NCBI GenBank assembly: GCA_021793575.1
Contig: JAJYSM010000034.1
Location: 1-35,571 of the forward strand
Direction of reading: 5' to 3'
Origin: Pseudomonadota bacterium
GTDB lineage: Bacteria > Pseudomonadota > Gammaproteobacteria > Xanthomonadales > Rhodanobacteraceae
DNA: 35,571 nucleotides
The first letter of the stretch is position 1. Every line of letters begins with the position of its first letter. The notes beneath the pieces are model-generated. The model saw only the letters and a program-made list of their open reading frames with translations, ran no database searches and was not told the DNA's origin. The translations under genes were made by a program, and so were the position numbers. Shown piece by piece: positions 24,556-33,435 of the stretch.

Positions 24556-25791
24556 ATGCCCTTTCCTCCAAGCGCCGTAGCCACGCCGCTGCCGCGCAAC
24601 GTGCGGCTGCTGATCGGCATGCGCGCGGCGCGCAGTTTCGGCCAGGGCGCGATGGTGGCGGCGTTCGCGCTGTACCTGCACGCGCTGGGCTGGCACGGCC
24701 CCGGCATCGGCGCGGTGCTGATGGCGGCGCTGCTGCTGGGCAGCGCGCTGAGCCTGGTGGTGGGGCCACTCAGCGATCGCCGCGGGCCGCGCGGCTTTCT
24801 GCTCGGCTACGAAACGGTGCAGGTGGCGGCGGCGCTGATCGCGCTGCTCACCAGCACGCCGTGGCTGCTGGTGGCGGCGGCCATCGTCGGCGGCTTCGGT
24901 CGCGGCGCCAACGGTTCGGCCGGGCCGTTCGCGCCGGCCGAGCAGGCGTGGTTGGCGCTGGAACTGCCGACGGCGCGGCGCGCCGGCGTGTTCAGCCTGA
25001 GCACGGCGGTGGGCTTTCTCGGCATGGCCGGCGGAGCGCTGCTGGCAGCGCTGCCGTCGTGGCTGTCCGGTCATGCGATGCGGCCGGCCGATGATCGCCT
25101 GCTGTTCGCGCTGCCGCTGCTGGGCTCGCTGATCTGTCTGGGCCTGCTGCTGGCCACGCGCGCGACGGCGCCGGCGGCTGCGCCTTCGCGCTCGCCCGCG
25201 ACGACCGCCACGCGCCAGCGCGAGAACCAGCTGCTGCGGCGGCTGGTGCTGGTCAACGCGTTCAACGGTTTCGGCATCGGGCTGGTCGGGCCGCTGATCG
25301 CCTACTGGTTTGCGCTGAAGTTTCAGCTGGGGCTGGCGGCGATCGGGCCGGGCATCGCGCTGGGTTTTCTGCTGGGCGCCAGCGGCTCGCTGCTGGCCGG
25401 GCGGCTGGCCCGCCGATTCGGCGTGGTGCGCGCGGTGGTGGCGATGCGCGGCACCGGCCTGGCACTGCTGCTGCTGCTGCCGCTGGTGCCGTGGTTCTGG
25501 CTGGCGGTGGCGCTGTACGCGCTGCGCGCGGCGTGCAACCAGGGCACCGCCGGCGTGCGCCAGGCGCTGGCCGCCGGGCTCACCGGCGCCGGCCGCCGCG
25601 GCCTGGCCAGCAGCCTGCAGAACGCGTCGATGCAGCTGCCGCGCGCGGTCGGCCCGCTGCTGGCCGGCGCGCTGTTCCACGCCGGCTACCTGGTGCTGCC
25701 GTTCCTGCTCGGCGCGGCGTTCCAGGGCGCCTATCTGCTGCTGTACGCGCGCTTCTTCGGCGCACATGAGGCAGCACAGGCGCCGGTGTAG
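24556..25791 (+). CDS. Major facilitator superfamily transporter
   Basis: This is a polytopic inner-membrane exporter-like protein of 411 residues with about 12 hydrophobic segments in two halves. The first half shows the MFS loop 2-3 signature (GPLSDRRGPRGFLLGYE), and a charged central loop near 215-230 separates the halves. Segments such as GFLGMAGGALLAALPSW and LARRFGVVRAVVAMRGTGLALLLLL fit drug/metabolite exporters, but the substrate cannot be assigned. I took the ATG at 24556; it lacks a clear ribosome site, and an in-frame GTG lies at 24601. The following 400 bases contain only a gene remnant. Confidence 0.88.
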   Translation: MPFPPSAVATPLPRNVRLLIGMRAARSFGQGAMVAAFALYLHALGWHGPGIGAVLMAALLLGSALSLVVGPLSDRRGPRGFLLGYETVQVAAALIALLTSTPWLLVAAAIVGGFGRGANGSAGPFAPAEQAWLALELPTARRAGVFSLSTAVGFLGMAGGALLAALPSWLSGHAMRPADDRLLFALPLLGSLICLGLLLATRATAPAAAPSRSPATTATRQRENQLLRRLVLVNAFNGFGIGLVGPLIAYWFALKFQLGLAAIGPGIALGFLLGASGSLLAGRLARRFGVVRAVVAMRGTGLALLLLLPLVPWFWLAVALYALRAACNQGTAGVRQALAAGLTGAGRRGLASSLQNASMQLPRAVGPLLAGALFHAGYLVLPFLLGAAFQGAYLLLYARFFGAHEAAQAPV

Positions 25792-26030
25792 CGCGTCATG
25801 CCGGCGAGACGAGGCAGCCATTGGTTCCGATCATGCGGCGCCGATCGCGATCATCGCGAGGCATTTCGAATCCATACCTTCCGCGCTCCTCAAAGCCGCG
25901 TGCGCTTCGCTACGCTCGGTACGAATGGCAGGGATACCCTATTTGCGGGCCGGATCCATAGGCCCGGGCAAGTCTTGTGGCGGCGCTGGGTCACACCACC
26001 TGGCAGCTCTATCCGCTGCGGCTGTGATCC

Positions 26031-26156
26031 ATCGGCCTGATCGGCGGCATGAGTTGGAAATCGATGGCGTCGTATGACTGGCTGAGCAACCAGACGGTGC
26101 AGTCCTCCCAGGCGGCGGTGGAGTGGGCGCTGGCCCTTGGCATCGCCATCGGTTAG
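26031..26156 (+). pseudogene. Remnant of an aspartate/glutamate racemase gene, internally deleted
   Basis: One frame reads IGLIGGMSWKSMASYDWLSN, the very characteristic N-terminus of YgeA/RacX-type amino-acid racemases (IGLIGGMSWES...YYxxLN). It then jumps directly to SSQAAVEWALA and a stop, which resembles the last residues of the same family (HAEAAVEWAL). About 190 middle residues, including both catalytic cysteines, are missing. The original start is also lost: a TGA lies two codons upstream of IGLIGG, and the only ATG left is internal, at 26049. The upstream 240 bases (25792-26030) hold no gene I can recognise. Confidence 0.75.
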
Positions 26157-26189
26157 CGTGCTGGCTGCGCAGACGAAGGGGAGTCGTCC

Positions 26190-27533
26190 ATGAAGCAGGT
26201 TCTTGCGATGTTGCTGGTGGCCATGATCGCGGTGGCTGTACCACGTATTGCAGCCGCCGCGGCCGCGCCCGCCGTGCCGCCGACCAGCGCCAGCGTGGCG
26301 CGGGCAGCCGCCGCGCCGTTCGACGTCACCGCTGCCACCGATGCCTACATGGCGCAGCTGTCGCCGCAGGCGCGCGCTCGCTCCGACGCATACTTCGAGG
26401 GCGGCTACTGGCTGATCCTGTGGGATGCACTGGTGGCGCTGGGCGTGGCCTGGCTGCTGCTGGGCTCGCGGCTGTCCGCGCGCATGCGCGATGCCGCCGA
26501 GCGCATCACGCGCTGGCGCTGGCTGCAGACCGCGCTCTACGCGCTGCAGTACATCGCGCTGACCAGCGTGCTGACGCTGCCCTGGAACGTGTACGAAGGT
26601 TTCGTGCGCGAGCACCAGTACGGGCTGTCCAGCCAGAACCTGGAGCAGTGGCTGGGCGATCAGGCCAAGGGTCTGCTGGTGGGTCTGGTCCTGGGCACGC
26701 TGGCGCTGGTGATCATCTATGCGGTGATCCGCCGTGCCACGCGCACGTGGTGGCTGTGGGGCGCCGGCGTGGCGATCGCGTTCGTGGTGTTCGTCGCCAC
26801 CATCGCGCCGGTGTACATCGCGCCGCTGTTCAACACCTACAAGTCGCTGCCGGACAGCCCGCTTAAGGCGCAGATCCTGTCGATGGCGCGCGCCAACGGC
26901 ATCCCCGCCACTGACGTCTACTGGTTCGATGCCTCGAAGCAGAGCAAGCGCATCAGCGCCAACGTCAGCGGCATGTTCGGCACCACCCGCATCAGCCTCA
27001 ACGACAACCTGCTCAAGCGCAGCAGCCCGGCCGAGATCAAGGCGGTGCTGGGCCACGAGATGGGTCACTACGTGCTCAACCACGTGTACAAGGGCGTGGT
27101 GTTTTTCGGACTGATCATCGTGCTCGGCTTTGCCTTCGTGCGCTGGGGCTTCGAGCATGCGCAGCGCCGCTGGGGCGCGCGCTGGGGCATCCGCGGCATC
27201 GGCGACGTGGCCGGGCTGCCGCTGGTGGCGGCGCTGTTCACGATCTTCCTGTTCATGATGACGCCGGTCACCAACACGCTCACCCGCAGCATGGAGGCGG
27301 AGGCCGATGCGTTCGGCCTCAACGCCGCGCGCCAGCCGGACGGCTTTGCCGAGGCGGCCGTGCAGCTGTCCGAATACCGCAAGATGCATCCCGGCCCGGT
27401 CGAGGAGTTCGTGTTCTTCGATCATCCCAGCGGCTGGAACCGCATCCACCGCGCGATGATCTGGAAGGCCGAACACATCGACGATCCGGATATCCGCGCG
27501 TCCGAGTCCGCCGCGCCGCCGGCGGCGCGCTGA
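26190..27533 (+). CDS. M48-family Ste24/CAAX-type membrane metalloprotease
   Basis: This is a membrane zinc protease of the Ste24 group (447 residues). A signal/anchor segment is followed by transmembrane stretches. The N-terminal M48_N region (LPWNVYEGFVREHQYGLSSQN) precedes the zinc site H289-E290-x-x-H293 (LGHEMGHYVLNH), a pair of hydrophobic segments, and the third ligand E369 in SMEAEADAFGL. The C-terminal FFDHPSGWNRIHRAM is the substrate-recognising HPS..R stretch of the family. Bacteria carrying it generally lack prenylated CAAX proteins, so its role here is likely membrane protein quality control. The ATG at 26190 has AGGGGAG upstream. A carboxylesterase follows after 18 bases. Confidence 0.94.
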   Translation: MKQVLAMLLVAMIAVAVPRIAAAAAAPAVPPTSASVARAAAAPFDVTAATDAYMAQLSPQARARSDAYFEGGYWLILWDALVALGVAWLLLGSRLSARMRDAAERITRWRWLQTALYALQYIALTSVLTLPWNVYEGFVREHQYGLSSQNLEQWLGDQAKGLLVGLVLGTLALVIIYAVIRRATRTWWLWGAGVAIAFVVFVATIAPVYIAPLFNTYKSLPDSPLKAQILSMARANGIPATDVYWFDASKQSKRISANVSGMFGTTRISLNDNLLKRSSPAEIKAVLGHEMGHYVLNHVYKGVVFFGLIIVLGFAFVRWGFEHAQRRWGARWGIRGIGDVAGLPLVAALFTIFLFMMTPVTNTLTRSMEAEADAFGLNAARQPDGFAEAAVQLSEYRKMHPGPVEEFVFFDHPSGWNRIHRAMIWKAEHIDDPDIRASESAAPPAAR

Positions 27534-27551
27534 GCGGCATGCCGTGAAATC

Positions 27552-29243
27552 ATGCTTCGATCAACCGGGCCTTTCCGCATGACGATTGCCACGACGCGCG
27601 CATCCCTTTCCCCGTCGCCAACGCGTCTGCGCACGCAAGCGCTGTTGCTGGCCGCCGCGCTGCTGGGCGTCGCCGCTGCCGCCAGCGCCGCGCCGCTCGA
27701 CGGCGCCGCGCCGGCACCGCGTGTGACCGTAGCCGCGGGCACGCTGGAAGGCCGCTGGGCGCAGGTCGACGGCGTGCGCCTGCGCGAGTTCCGCGACATT
27801 CCCTACGCTGCGCCGCCGGTCGGCGCGCTGCGCTGGCGGCCGCCGCAGCCGCCGGCGGCATGGCGCGGCGTGCGCGCGGCGCAGCGCTTCGGGCCGCGCT
27901 GCATGCAGCTGCCGCTGTTTGCCGACATGGTGTTCCGCAGCGATGGCATGAGTGAAGACTGCCTGCATCTCAACGTGTGGACGCCGGCGTCGGCCTCCCG
28001 TCCCACGGCGAAGCTGCCGGTGCTGGTGTACTTCTACGGCGGCGGCTACGTCGGCGGCGACGGCTCGGAGCCGCGCTACGACGGTGCCAGCCTCGCGGCG
28101 CGCGGCATCGTCACGGTGACGGTGAGCTATCGCCTGGGCGTGTTCGGCTTCCTCGCGCTGCCGGCGCTGGCCGCCGAATCGCCGCAGCATGCGGCGGGCA
28201 ACTACGGCCTGCTCGACCATGTGGCGGCATTGCGCTGGGTGCGTGCCAACATCGCCCGCTTCGGCGGCGATCCGGCGCGGGTGACGATCGGCGGCGAGTC
28301 GGCCGGCGCCATCTCGGTCAGCGCGCTGATGGCGTCGCCGCTGTCGCGCGGCCTGCTGGCGGGGGCGATCGGCGAGAGCGGGGCGCTGATCGCGCCGATC
28401 GGGCCGCTGCCGCTGGAGCAGGCCGAGCAGCAGGGCAGCGCCTTCGCCGCGAAGCTCGGCGCCCGCTCGCTCGCCGCCTTGCGCGCGATGCCGGCCAGCG
28501 CGCTGCTGCAGGCTAGCGGCGAAGCCGGCGCGCCTGCCGCGATGCCCGATCTGGACGGCTATTTCCTCACCGAGCCGCCGGCCGCCACGTACGCGCGCGG
28601 CGCCCAGGCGCAGGTGCCGCTGCTGCTGGGCAGCAACTCGCAGGAGGGTTATTACCCCGCCATCCTGCAGCAGGAATCACCCACGCCGGCGCACTACCGG
28701 GCGGCACTGCAGCGGCTGTTCGGCAGCCAGGCGGCGCGCGCGCTGGCGCTGTACCCGGGTGACAGCGCGGCGCAGGTGCGGCGCTCGGCCACCGCGCTGG
28801 CGGGCGACATCTTCATCGCCCACAGCACCTGGCGCTGGATGGACCTGCAGCGGCGCAGCGGCCACGCGCCGGTGTACTTCTACTACTTTGCGCAGCCGCG
28901 CCCGGCCAAGCGCCGGCCCGCGCCCGGCGAGCGGCCCGACGCCGGCGCCGTGCACAGCGGCGAGATCGAGTACGCGCTGGGCAACCTCGACGGCAACCAG
29001 GTCTACGCGTGGACGCCGGCCGACCGCACCACCGCGCAGGTGATGGAAGGCTACGTGGCGCAGTTCATCAAAACCGGCAACCCGAATGCCGCCGGCCTGC
29101 CGCACTGGCCTGCGGTGCGGCCCGAGGATGGCGGCCTGCTGCGCCAGACCATCGCCGCGCATACGCGCACGGAGGTTGACCGCGGCGCCGCGCGGCAGGC
29201 CTTCCTGCAGCAGTTCTTCGTCCACCATCGCGCGCCGTTCTGA
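27552..29243 (+). CDS. Secreted type B carboxylesterase
   Basis: This is an alpha/beta-hydrolase of the carboxylesterase type B/cholinesterase family, predicted to be exported and to hydrolyse esters. The 563-residue protein has a signal segment (QALLLAAALLGVAAAASAAP), the family signature SEDCLHLNVWTP, an oxyanion YGGGYVGG, the catalytic serine S250 in GGESAGA, SNSQEGYY and the catalytic histidine in AVHSGEIEYALGN. The C-terminus (YVAQFIKTGNPN, LPHWP) is typical. The ATG at 27552 or the one at 27579 could be the start; neither has a strong ribosome site. It follows the M48 gene closely and may share its transcript. Confidence 0.92.
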   Translation: MLRSTGPFRMTIATTRASLSPSPTRLRTQALLLAAALLGVAAAASAAPLDGAAPAPRVTVAAGTLEGRWAQVDGVRLREFRDIPYAAPPVGALRWRPPQPPAAWRGVRAAQRFGPRCMQLPLFADMVFRSDGMSEDCLHLNVWTPASASRPTAKLPVLVYFYGGGYVGGDGSEPRYDGASLAARGIVTVTVSYRLGVFGFLALPALAAESPQHAAGNYGLLDHVAALRWVRANIARFGGDPARVTIGGESAGAISVSALMASPLSRGLLAGAIGESGALIAPIGPLPLEQAEQQGSAFAAKLGARSLAALRAMPASALLQASGEAGAPAAMPDLDGYFLTEPPAATYARGAQAQVPLLLGSNSQEGYYPAILQQESPTPAHYRAALQRLFGSQAARALALYPGDSAAQVRRSATALAGDIFIAHSTWRWMDLQRRSGHAPVYFYYFAQPRPAKRRPAPGERPDAGAVHSGEIEYALGNLDGNQVYAWTPADRTTAQVMEGYVAQFIKTGNPNAAGLPHWPAVRPEDGGLLRQTIAAHTRTEVDRGAARQAFLQQFFVHHRAPF

Positions 29244-29452
29244 GGCGGCTGCGGCGGGACGTCTGGACGTCTGCTGCATGCGTTACGTCTGAAGTCCAGC
29301 CGTCAGGCTGGCCATGGATCGCCGCCGATGACCCAGCCCGACGCTGCCGTTGCGGTCGCCTCGGGACCCATCACATGGGCTAGACGCCGGGGGTCGGCAT
29401 GATGCGGTGCGCGCTCGTCAGCGTGTCACCCCAACCCAAGGAGTACGTTTCC

Positions 29453-29608
29453 ATGTTGATCACCATCCTGATCGTCGTGCTGGTCATTGCATTGATCGGC
29501 GGCTTGCCGACCTGGTCGCACTCGCGCTCCTGGGGCTACGCGCCCAGCGGCGGCGTCGGCCTGATCTTGCTGATCCTGCTGGTGCTGTTTCTGATGGGCC
29601 GGCTGTAG
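29453..29608 (+). CDS. DUF3309-like small membrane peptide
   Basis: This is a 51-residue protein with two hydrophobic segments (LITILIVVLVIALIGGL and GLILLILLVLFLMG) around a short polar turn PTWSHSRSWGYAPSGG. That pattern matches the small DUF3309 proteins, of unknown function. An AAGGAG ribosome site lies 10 bases before the ATG, which separates it from the longer open frame. It is single, 209 bases after the esterase, and converges on trmO. Confidence 0.85.
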   Translation: MLITILIVVLVIALIGGLPTWSHSRSWGYAPSGGVGLILLILLVLFLMGRL

Positions 29609-29623
29609 TCGCGCAGTCCTGCC

Positions 29624-30157
29624 TCATCCCGCGGGCTTGCGCGGACGGCGCGGCCCCGGCGCGGAGTGCGCGCCCTGCGCCGCGTCGATCGCATCGATCC
29701 AGCCGGCGCGCACGCCGGGGAACGCATCGGCGTACGGCACGTACGGCTTGATGTCGAGGATCGGTGTGCCGTCAAGCAGGTCCATGCCGCGCACGCGCAG
29801 CGCGCGCTCGTCCACCCCGATCAGTTCGACCGCGGACAGCCCGATCGCATTCGGCCGGTGCGGCGAGCGGGTGGCCAGCACGCTGCGCTTGCCACCGCCG
29901 CGCGGCGGCCGCACCTCGGGCTTCCAGCCTTCGCTGCGATGAAACACGAACAGCAGCCAGATCCGCTCGAAGCCGGCGAGATCGCGAAAGGCCGCCGCCG
30001 GAAAGTCCGCGGCAAACTCGATGCTCGCTTCGGCTGCATCGCCGGTTTCGGTGCCTGCCACCACGGTGGCCTGATGCGGCGCGTCGATGCGTCGCGCGTA
30101 GGGCGAGCGCACCCACGCGATCGGCCGGCAGATGAAATCGCTGGGCGGCTCATGCAT
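29624..30157 (-). CDS. trmO: tRNA (adenine37-N6)-methyltransferase TrmO (TsaA/YaeB family)
   Basis: TrmO uses S-adenosylmethionine to methylate N6 of t6A37 in certain tRNAs. The 177-residue protein has the beta-barrel UPF0066/TsaA domain: ICRPIAWVRSPY at the start, FERIWLLFVFHRSEG, VLATRSPHRPNAIGLSAVELIG, and GTPILDIKPYVPYADAF, all highly conserved in the family. It lacks the longer C-terminal domain of E. coli TrmO, ending with a basic tail. I chose the ATG at 30157; the same frame is open upstream and an ATG at 30193 is an alternative. It diverges from the cytochrome c4 gene across about 195 bases. Confidence 0.9.
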   Translation of the reverse strand: MHEPPSDFICRPIAWVRSPYARRIDAPHQATVVAGTETGDAAEASIEFAADFPAAAFRDLAGFERIWLLFVFHRSEGWKPEVRPPRGGGKRSVLATRSPHRPNAIGLSAVELIGVDERALRVRGMDLLDGTPILDIKPYVPYADAFPGVRAGWIDAIDAAQGAHSAPGPRRPRKPAG

Positions 30158-30352
30158 GGTTCTATCCGTGGGTTGCGTCGAGGCAAGTGACATCCCCCGA
30201 AGTAGTGAAAAACAACTCCTGCCGGTAGCCTGATTGGCGCTCGCCAGAAGTTGACCTGCGAACCGGGCCACCTGATCTTTTCGTTCCGGTGCGCTATATG
30301 ATCGGACACGCCGCGCGCCGCGGTGGTGGCAGTGTCTGACGGGAGAAAGCTC

Positions 30353-31000
30353 ATGATAACTTCGTGTCGCATGTGGGTGACGGTGCTGGCGCTCGGATGG
30401 GTCGCGGCAGCGACCTCGGCGCAGGCTGCGGACACGCTGGTCGGCAACGCCGATGCCGGGCACGCCCAGGTAACTTCGGTTTGCGCGGCTTGCCATGGTG
30501 CGGACGGCAATTCGGTCGACCCGCAGTACCCCAAGCTGGCCGGACAGCACGCGGCCTACATCGAACATCAGCTCGAGTCGTTTCAGAATGGCAAGCGAGC
30601 CAACTCGATCATGTCGGGCATGGCGAGCATGTTGTCGAAGCAGGGCATTGCCGACGTGGCGGCCTACCTGTCGCAGCAGAAGACCTCGCCGGGGCCGGTG
30701 GACACCGATCAGCAGGCACTCGGGAAGTCGATCTACGACAACGGCATCACTGCGGTCGGACTGCCCTCCTGCGAGTCCTGCCATGGCCCCAAGGGCCTCG
30801 GCGACAGCGCCAAGCTGTACCCGGTGATCGCCGGCCAGCACGCGCAATACGTGGAGCAGGTGTTGACCGGCTGGCACAACGGCCAGGCCTGGGGCGATGG
30901 CCCGCACGCCAAGCTGGCGCTGTCAGTGGGTCAGAAGCTGACCGTAGCGCAGATCCACGCTATCGCGGCCTATGTGCAGGGCATGAATGCGGTGCAGTGA
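30353..31000 (+). CDS. Di-haem cytochrome c4-like protein
   Basis: This is a periplasmic electron-transfer protein with two covalent haems, in this family usually donating to terminal oxidases. The 215-residue precursor has a signal peptide (ending AAATSAQA), two CxxCH sites (C44-C47-H48 in CAACHGADGN and C140-C143-H144 in CESCHGPKG) in two similar halves, and the GQHAAYIEHQLESFQNG/GQHAQYVEQVLTGWHNG repeats typical of cytochrome c4. The ATG at 30353 has GGGAGAAAG upstream. Possible -35 TTGACC at 30251 has only a poor -10 partner. No oxidase genes are nearby. Confidence 0.92.
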   Translation: MITSCRMWVTVLALGWVAAATSAQAADTLVGNADAGHAQVTSVCAACHGADGNSVDPQYPKLAGQHAAYIEHQLESFQNGKRANSIMSGMASMLSKQGIADVAAYLSQQKTSPGPVDTDQQALGKSIYDNGITAVGLPSCESCHGPKGLGDSAKLYPVIAGQHAQYVEQVLTGWHNGQAWGDGPHAKLALSVGQKLTVAQIHAIAAYVQGMNAVQ

Positions 31001-31224
31001 TCGTCCGGATGAGGCTGTCCCGATGACGCCCGCGCCTGCAGCTGCCGGCATGGCGCCCTGGCAAAACCCGTAACCCCGGTCGGCAACCCGGGGGCTTGGT
31101 GACGCGATCTGCGTATGCCGACGGCGGCGCGGCATGTGCGCCGCACTGCGCCGTTGGCCGCGCGAGGCTTCCCAAATCGCGCCTGCTCGCGCACCATGCT
31201 GGCCCGACCGCCGGTGATACCCGC

Positions 31225-31761
31225 ATGAGCAGCTTTGACGACGACGGCTTCGAGCACGAGCGCGACTTCGACGAGGCCGACGACGACTCGGTCGAGGCGC
31301 AGGTGTGGCAGCTGCTGCTGCTGCTCAACCCGGGCGACGAGGAGACGGCGCTGCAGCAGTTCGCCGACTACCGCGAGGCCGCCGCCGGGATCGATCCGGA
31401 TGCGCTGGTGCCGGTCGAGCTGATCGGCCGCGTGATCGACTGGCGTTCGGGTTTCATGGTCGATGCGCACGACCTGCGTGCGCTGGTGCAGGCGATCAAC
31501 GAGCTGGCCTCGCGCTGGAACCTGGCGCTCGACTGGAACGGCGATCCGGACGACGACGACTTCTTCGACGACCTCGACGCCGCCGAGCTGTTCTCGATCG
31601 CCTACGACCGCCTCGCCGAATTCGGCTACACCCTGTGGGCGTGGGAGCCGGAGACGGACGGCTACGCCGGCTGGATCACCCTGACCCGCGATGCCGAGCC
31701 GCTGCGCGAGCTGGCCACGGCGCTGCACATCAACCTGCGGCTGGGCAGCGAAGTCGGCTGA
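31225..31761 (+). CDS. Uncharacterised acidic protein
   Basis: This is a 178-residue soluble, strongly acidic protein without signal peptide or membrane segment. It begins with an Asp/Glu run, contains WQLLLLLNPGDEETALQQFADY and a DDDDFFDDLDAAELFSIAYDRLAEFGYTLW-like acidic block (written here in parts: DDDDFFDD, LFSIAYDRLAEFG, WAWEPETD). It may belong to an uncharacterised DUF such as DUF6630, but I am not sure. The ATG at 31225 was chosen because the protein-like composition starts there; the upstream frame to 31096 looks like noise. Its role is unknown. Confidence 0.75.
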   Translation: MSSFDDDGFEHERDFDEADDDSVEAQVWQLLLLLNPGDEETALQQFADYREAAAGIDPDALVPVELIGRVIDWRSGFMVDAHDLRALVQAINELASRWNLALDWNGDPDDDDFFDDLDAAELFSIAYDRLAEFGYTLWAWEPETDGYAGWITLTRDAEPLRELATALHINLRLGSEVG

Positions 31762-31802
31762 GCGCACGCGGCGCCCCCTTCTGATCACGGCGGAGATGGT
31801 GG

Positions 31803-32009
31803 ATGCTGCAACTGATCGGCTATGGCGCCCAGGGCGTGACACTGTCGCTGGTGGAAACCGGCAGCGCGATCACCGAAGACCGCAGCACGACGACACAGAG
31901 TCATCAGCTGGTGCAGATCGGCAAGCGCATGCCACAGCACCCGGTGGCGCTGCTGCCGGGTATCCGCGAGGCGGTGGCGGCACAGTGGCGTGAGCGCGCC
32001 ACGGCTTGA
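31803..32009 (+). CDS. Possible small hypothetical protein (68 aa)
   Basis: A short frame between the acidic protein and the quinone oxidoreductase begins at an ATG with GGAG 9 bases upstream. It encodes a soluble, mildly polar peptide (starts MLQLIGYGAQGVTLSL, ends EAVAAQWRERATA) with no recognised domain. It fills most of the 305-base gap here, which otherwise shows nothing. The evidence is only the ribosome site and the open frame in GC-rich DNA, so it may not be real. Confidence 0.3.
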   Translation: MLQLIGYGAQGVTLSLVETGSAITEDRSTTTQSHQLVQIGKRMPQHPVALLPGIREAVAAQWRERATA

Positions 32010-32066
32010 ACCCCGGGCGCTCCGCTCCCATGGTGTGCATCCCCTTCGATCCTGGAGCACCACGCC

Positions 32067-33029
32067 ATGCACGCCCTGATATTCGAGCGCTTCGGAGGTC
32101 CCGAGGTGCTGCATTGGGCCGAGCGGCCCGACCCCAGTCCCGCACCCGGCCAGGCGGTGGTGCGAATGCAAAGCGTTGGCCTGAATTTCGCCGATGTGTA
32201 TCGGCGCAACGGTAACTATCACCTCAGTGGCACAGCACCGTGGCTGCTCGGTTACGAGGGTGCCGGGGTGATCGAGCGGGCGGCGGAGCACGATCACCTT
32301 TTCCCGAAGGGAACCCGGGTCGGCTTTGCCGACATGCCGCAGGCGAATGCGGAACGGGTCGTGGTGGATCTCGACAAGCTGATTCCATTACCGGACGACA
32401 TCACGTGCGACATCGCGGCAGCCACTCTGTTGCAGGGTTTGACCGCGCAGTATCTGGTGACCGACAGCTACATGGTGAAGCATGGTGATCTGGCGGTGGT
32501 GCATGCAGCCGCTGGTGGGGTCGGCCTGCTGCTGACGCAGATGCTCAAGGCGCGTGGCGCGCGAGTGCTCGGTATCGCCTCCAGCGCCGCGAAACGCACG
32601 GCGGTGCTCATCGCCGGCGCGGATGCTGCGGCCGGTTATGACGACTGGGTCGATCAGGCACGCACGCTCAGCGGTGGCCGCGGCGCCGATGTGGTCTACG
32701 ACTCGGTCGGGCGTACTCTCGGCGACAGTCTGGGTGCCACCCGCACCGGGGGCACTGTGGTGTTCTACGGCATGGCGGCAGGAGATCCCGACCCGGTCAA
32801 TCCGCGCCTGTTGATGGATCGCTCCCTGACGCTGACCGGCGGTGATTTGTGGAATGTGCTGACCAGCGCGCCGATCCGGCGGGAACGTGCCGCCGCCCTG
32901 TTCGCCCAGATTCGCACAGGTGCGGTCCAGCCGACCATCGCCGCCCGCTTCCCGCTCAGCGAGGGTGCGAAGGCGCATGCCTGTCTGGAAAGCCGCGAGG
33001 TGATCGGCAAGGTATTGCTGACCCTGTGA
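32067..33029 (+). CDS. NADPH:quinone oxidoreductase (zinc-free MDR family)
   Basis: This is a cytoplasmic NADPH-dependent quinone/enone reductase, 320 residues, of the medium-chain dehydrogenase superfamily without zinc, like E. coli QorA. It reads GPEVLHWAERPDPSPAPGQ, VGLNFADVYRRNG, LGYEGAGVIE, then ATLLQGLTAQYL and the nucleotide-binding HAAAGGVGLLLTQ of the Rossmann fold. KRTAVLIAGADAAAGYDDW and GGRGADVVYDSVGRTL follow in usual order. No zinc-binding cysteine cluster is present. The ATG at 32067 has GGAG upstream. It is the rightmost gene before a small minus-strand gene converging on it. Confidence 0.93.
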   Translation: MHALIFERFGGPEVLHWAERPDPSPAPGQAVVRMQSVGLNFADVYRRNGNYHLSGTAPWLLGYEGAGVIERAAEHDHLFPKGTRVGFADMPQANAERVVVDLDKLIPLPDDITCDIAAATLLQGLTAQYLVTDSYMVKHGDLAVVHAAAGGVGLLLTQMLKARGARVLGIASSAAKRTAVLIAGADAAAGYDDWVDQARTLSGGRGADVVYDSVGRTLGDSLGATRTGGTVVFYGMAAGDPDPVNPRLLMDRSLTLTGGDLWNVLTSAPIRRERAAALFAQIRTGAVQPTIAARFPLSEGAKAHACLESREVIGKVLLTL

Positions 33030-33065
33030 GGCCGGGCTCGTCGACGCTTGACGTCGAGTGTGCGG

Positions 33066-33326
33066 TCAGGGCTCGTCGTCGAAGCCGGTATAGCCCTCCG
33101 GGAAGATCGGTGTGCCGTCGGGCTCCAGCCCGAGCATGTCGGCGAGCGACTTGGCGGCGGCGGCCTCGGCGAGGTCGCTGGCGCGGAAGCTGCGGTTTTC
33201 GCAGATTGCGAAGTACATCGGGAAGCCGTGCCCGCGCGGGCTGACCGCGAGGTACGCGGTGTAGCGCGAACCTTCCAGGGTGGCGCCGGAGCGCACCAGG
33301 TAGTTGTCGAATGCGCGCTCGGCCAT
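33066..33326 (-). CDS. Conserved hypothetical protein (86 aa)
   Basis: This is an 86-residue soluble protein with no known domain. It has a compact, protein-like sequence (AERAFDNYLVRSGATLEGSR, AYLAVSPRGHGFPMYFAICE, SFRASDLAEAAAAKSLADMLG) that I believe recurs in xanthomonads. The ATG at 33326 is preferred to the longer frame back to 33455, because the extension overlaps the neighbouring plus-strand region and is Arg/Gly-rich. No clear ribosome site is visible. It converges on the quinone reductase gene and diverges from the CPXCG gene. Confidence 0.7.
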   Translation of the reverse strand: MAERAFDNYLVRSGATLEGSRYTAYLAVSPRGHGFPMYFAICENRSFRASDLAEAAAAKSLADMLGLEPDGTPIFPEGYTGFDDEP

Positions 33327-33435
33327 CGGGCTTGTCCGCCAGCAAAGACGCCCAGTGTATCGCCTGGCCGCCGCGCCGCGCCGGCGACCGCGCTGTGGCA
33401 AGCTGTCTGCCTCCGCGTCCCCCGGCTGTCCGACC

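Noticed and set aside
31071-31095. Hairpin CCCCGG...CCGGGG after cytochrome c4
   Set aside because: Short stem with no T-run; could be chance in GC-rich DNA. I could not link it to any known RNA class.
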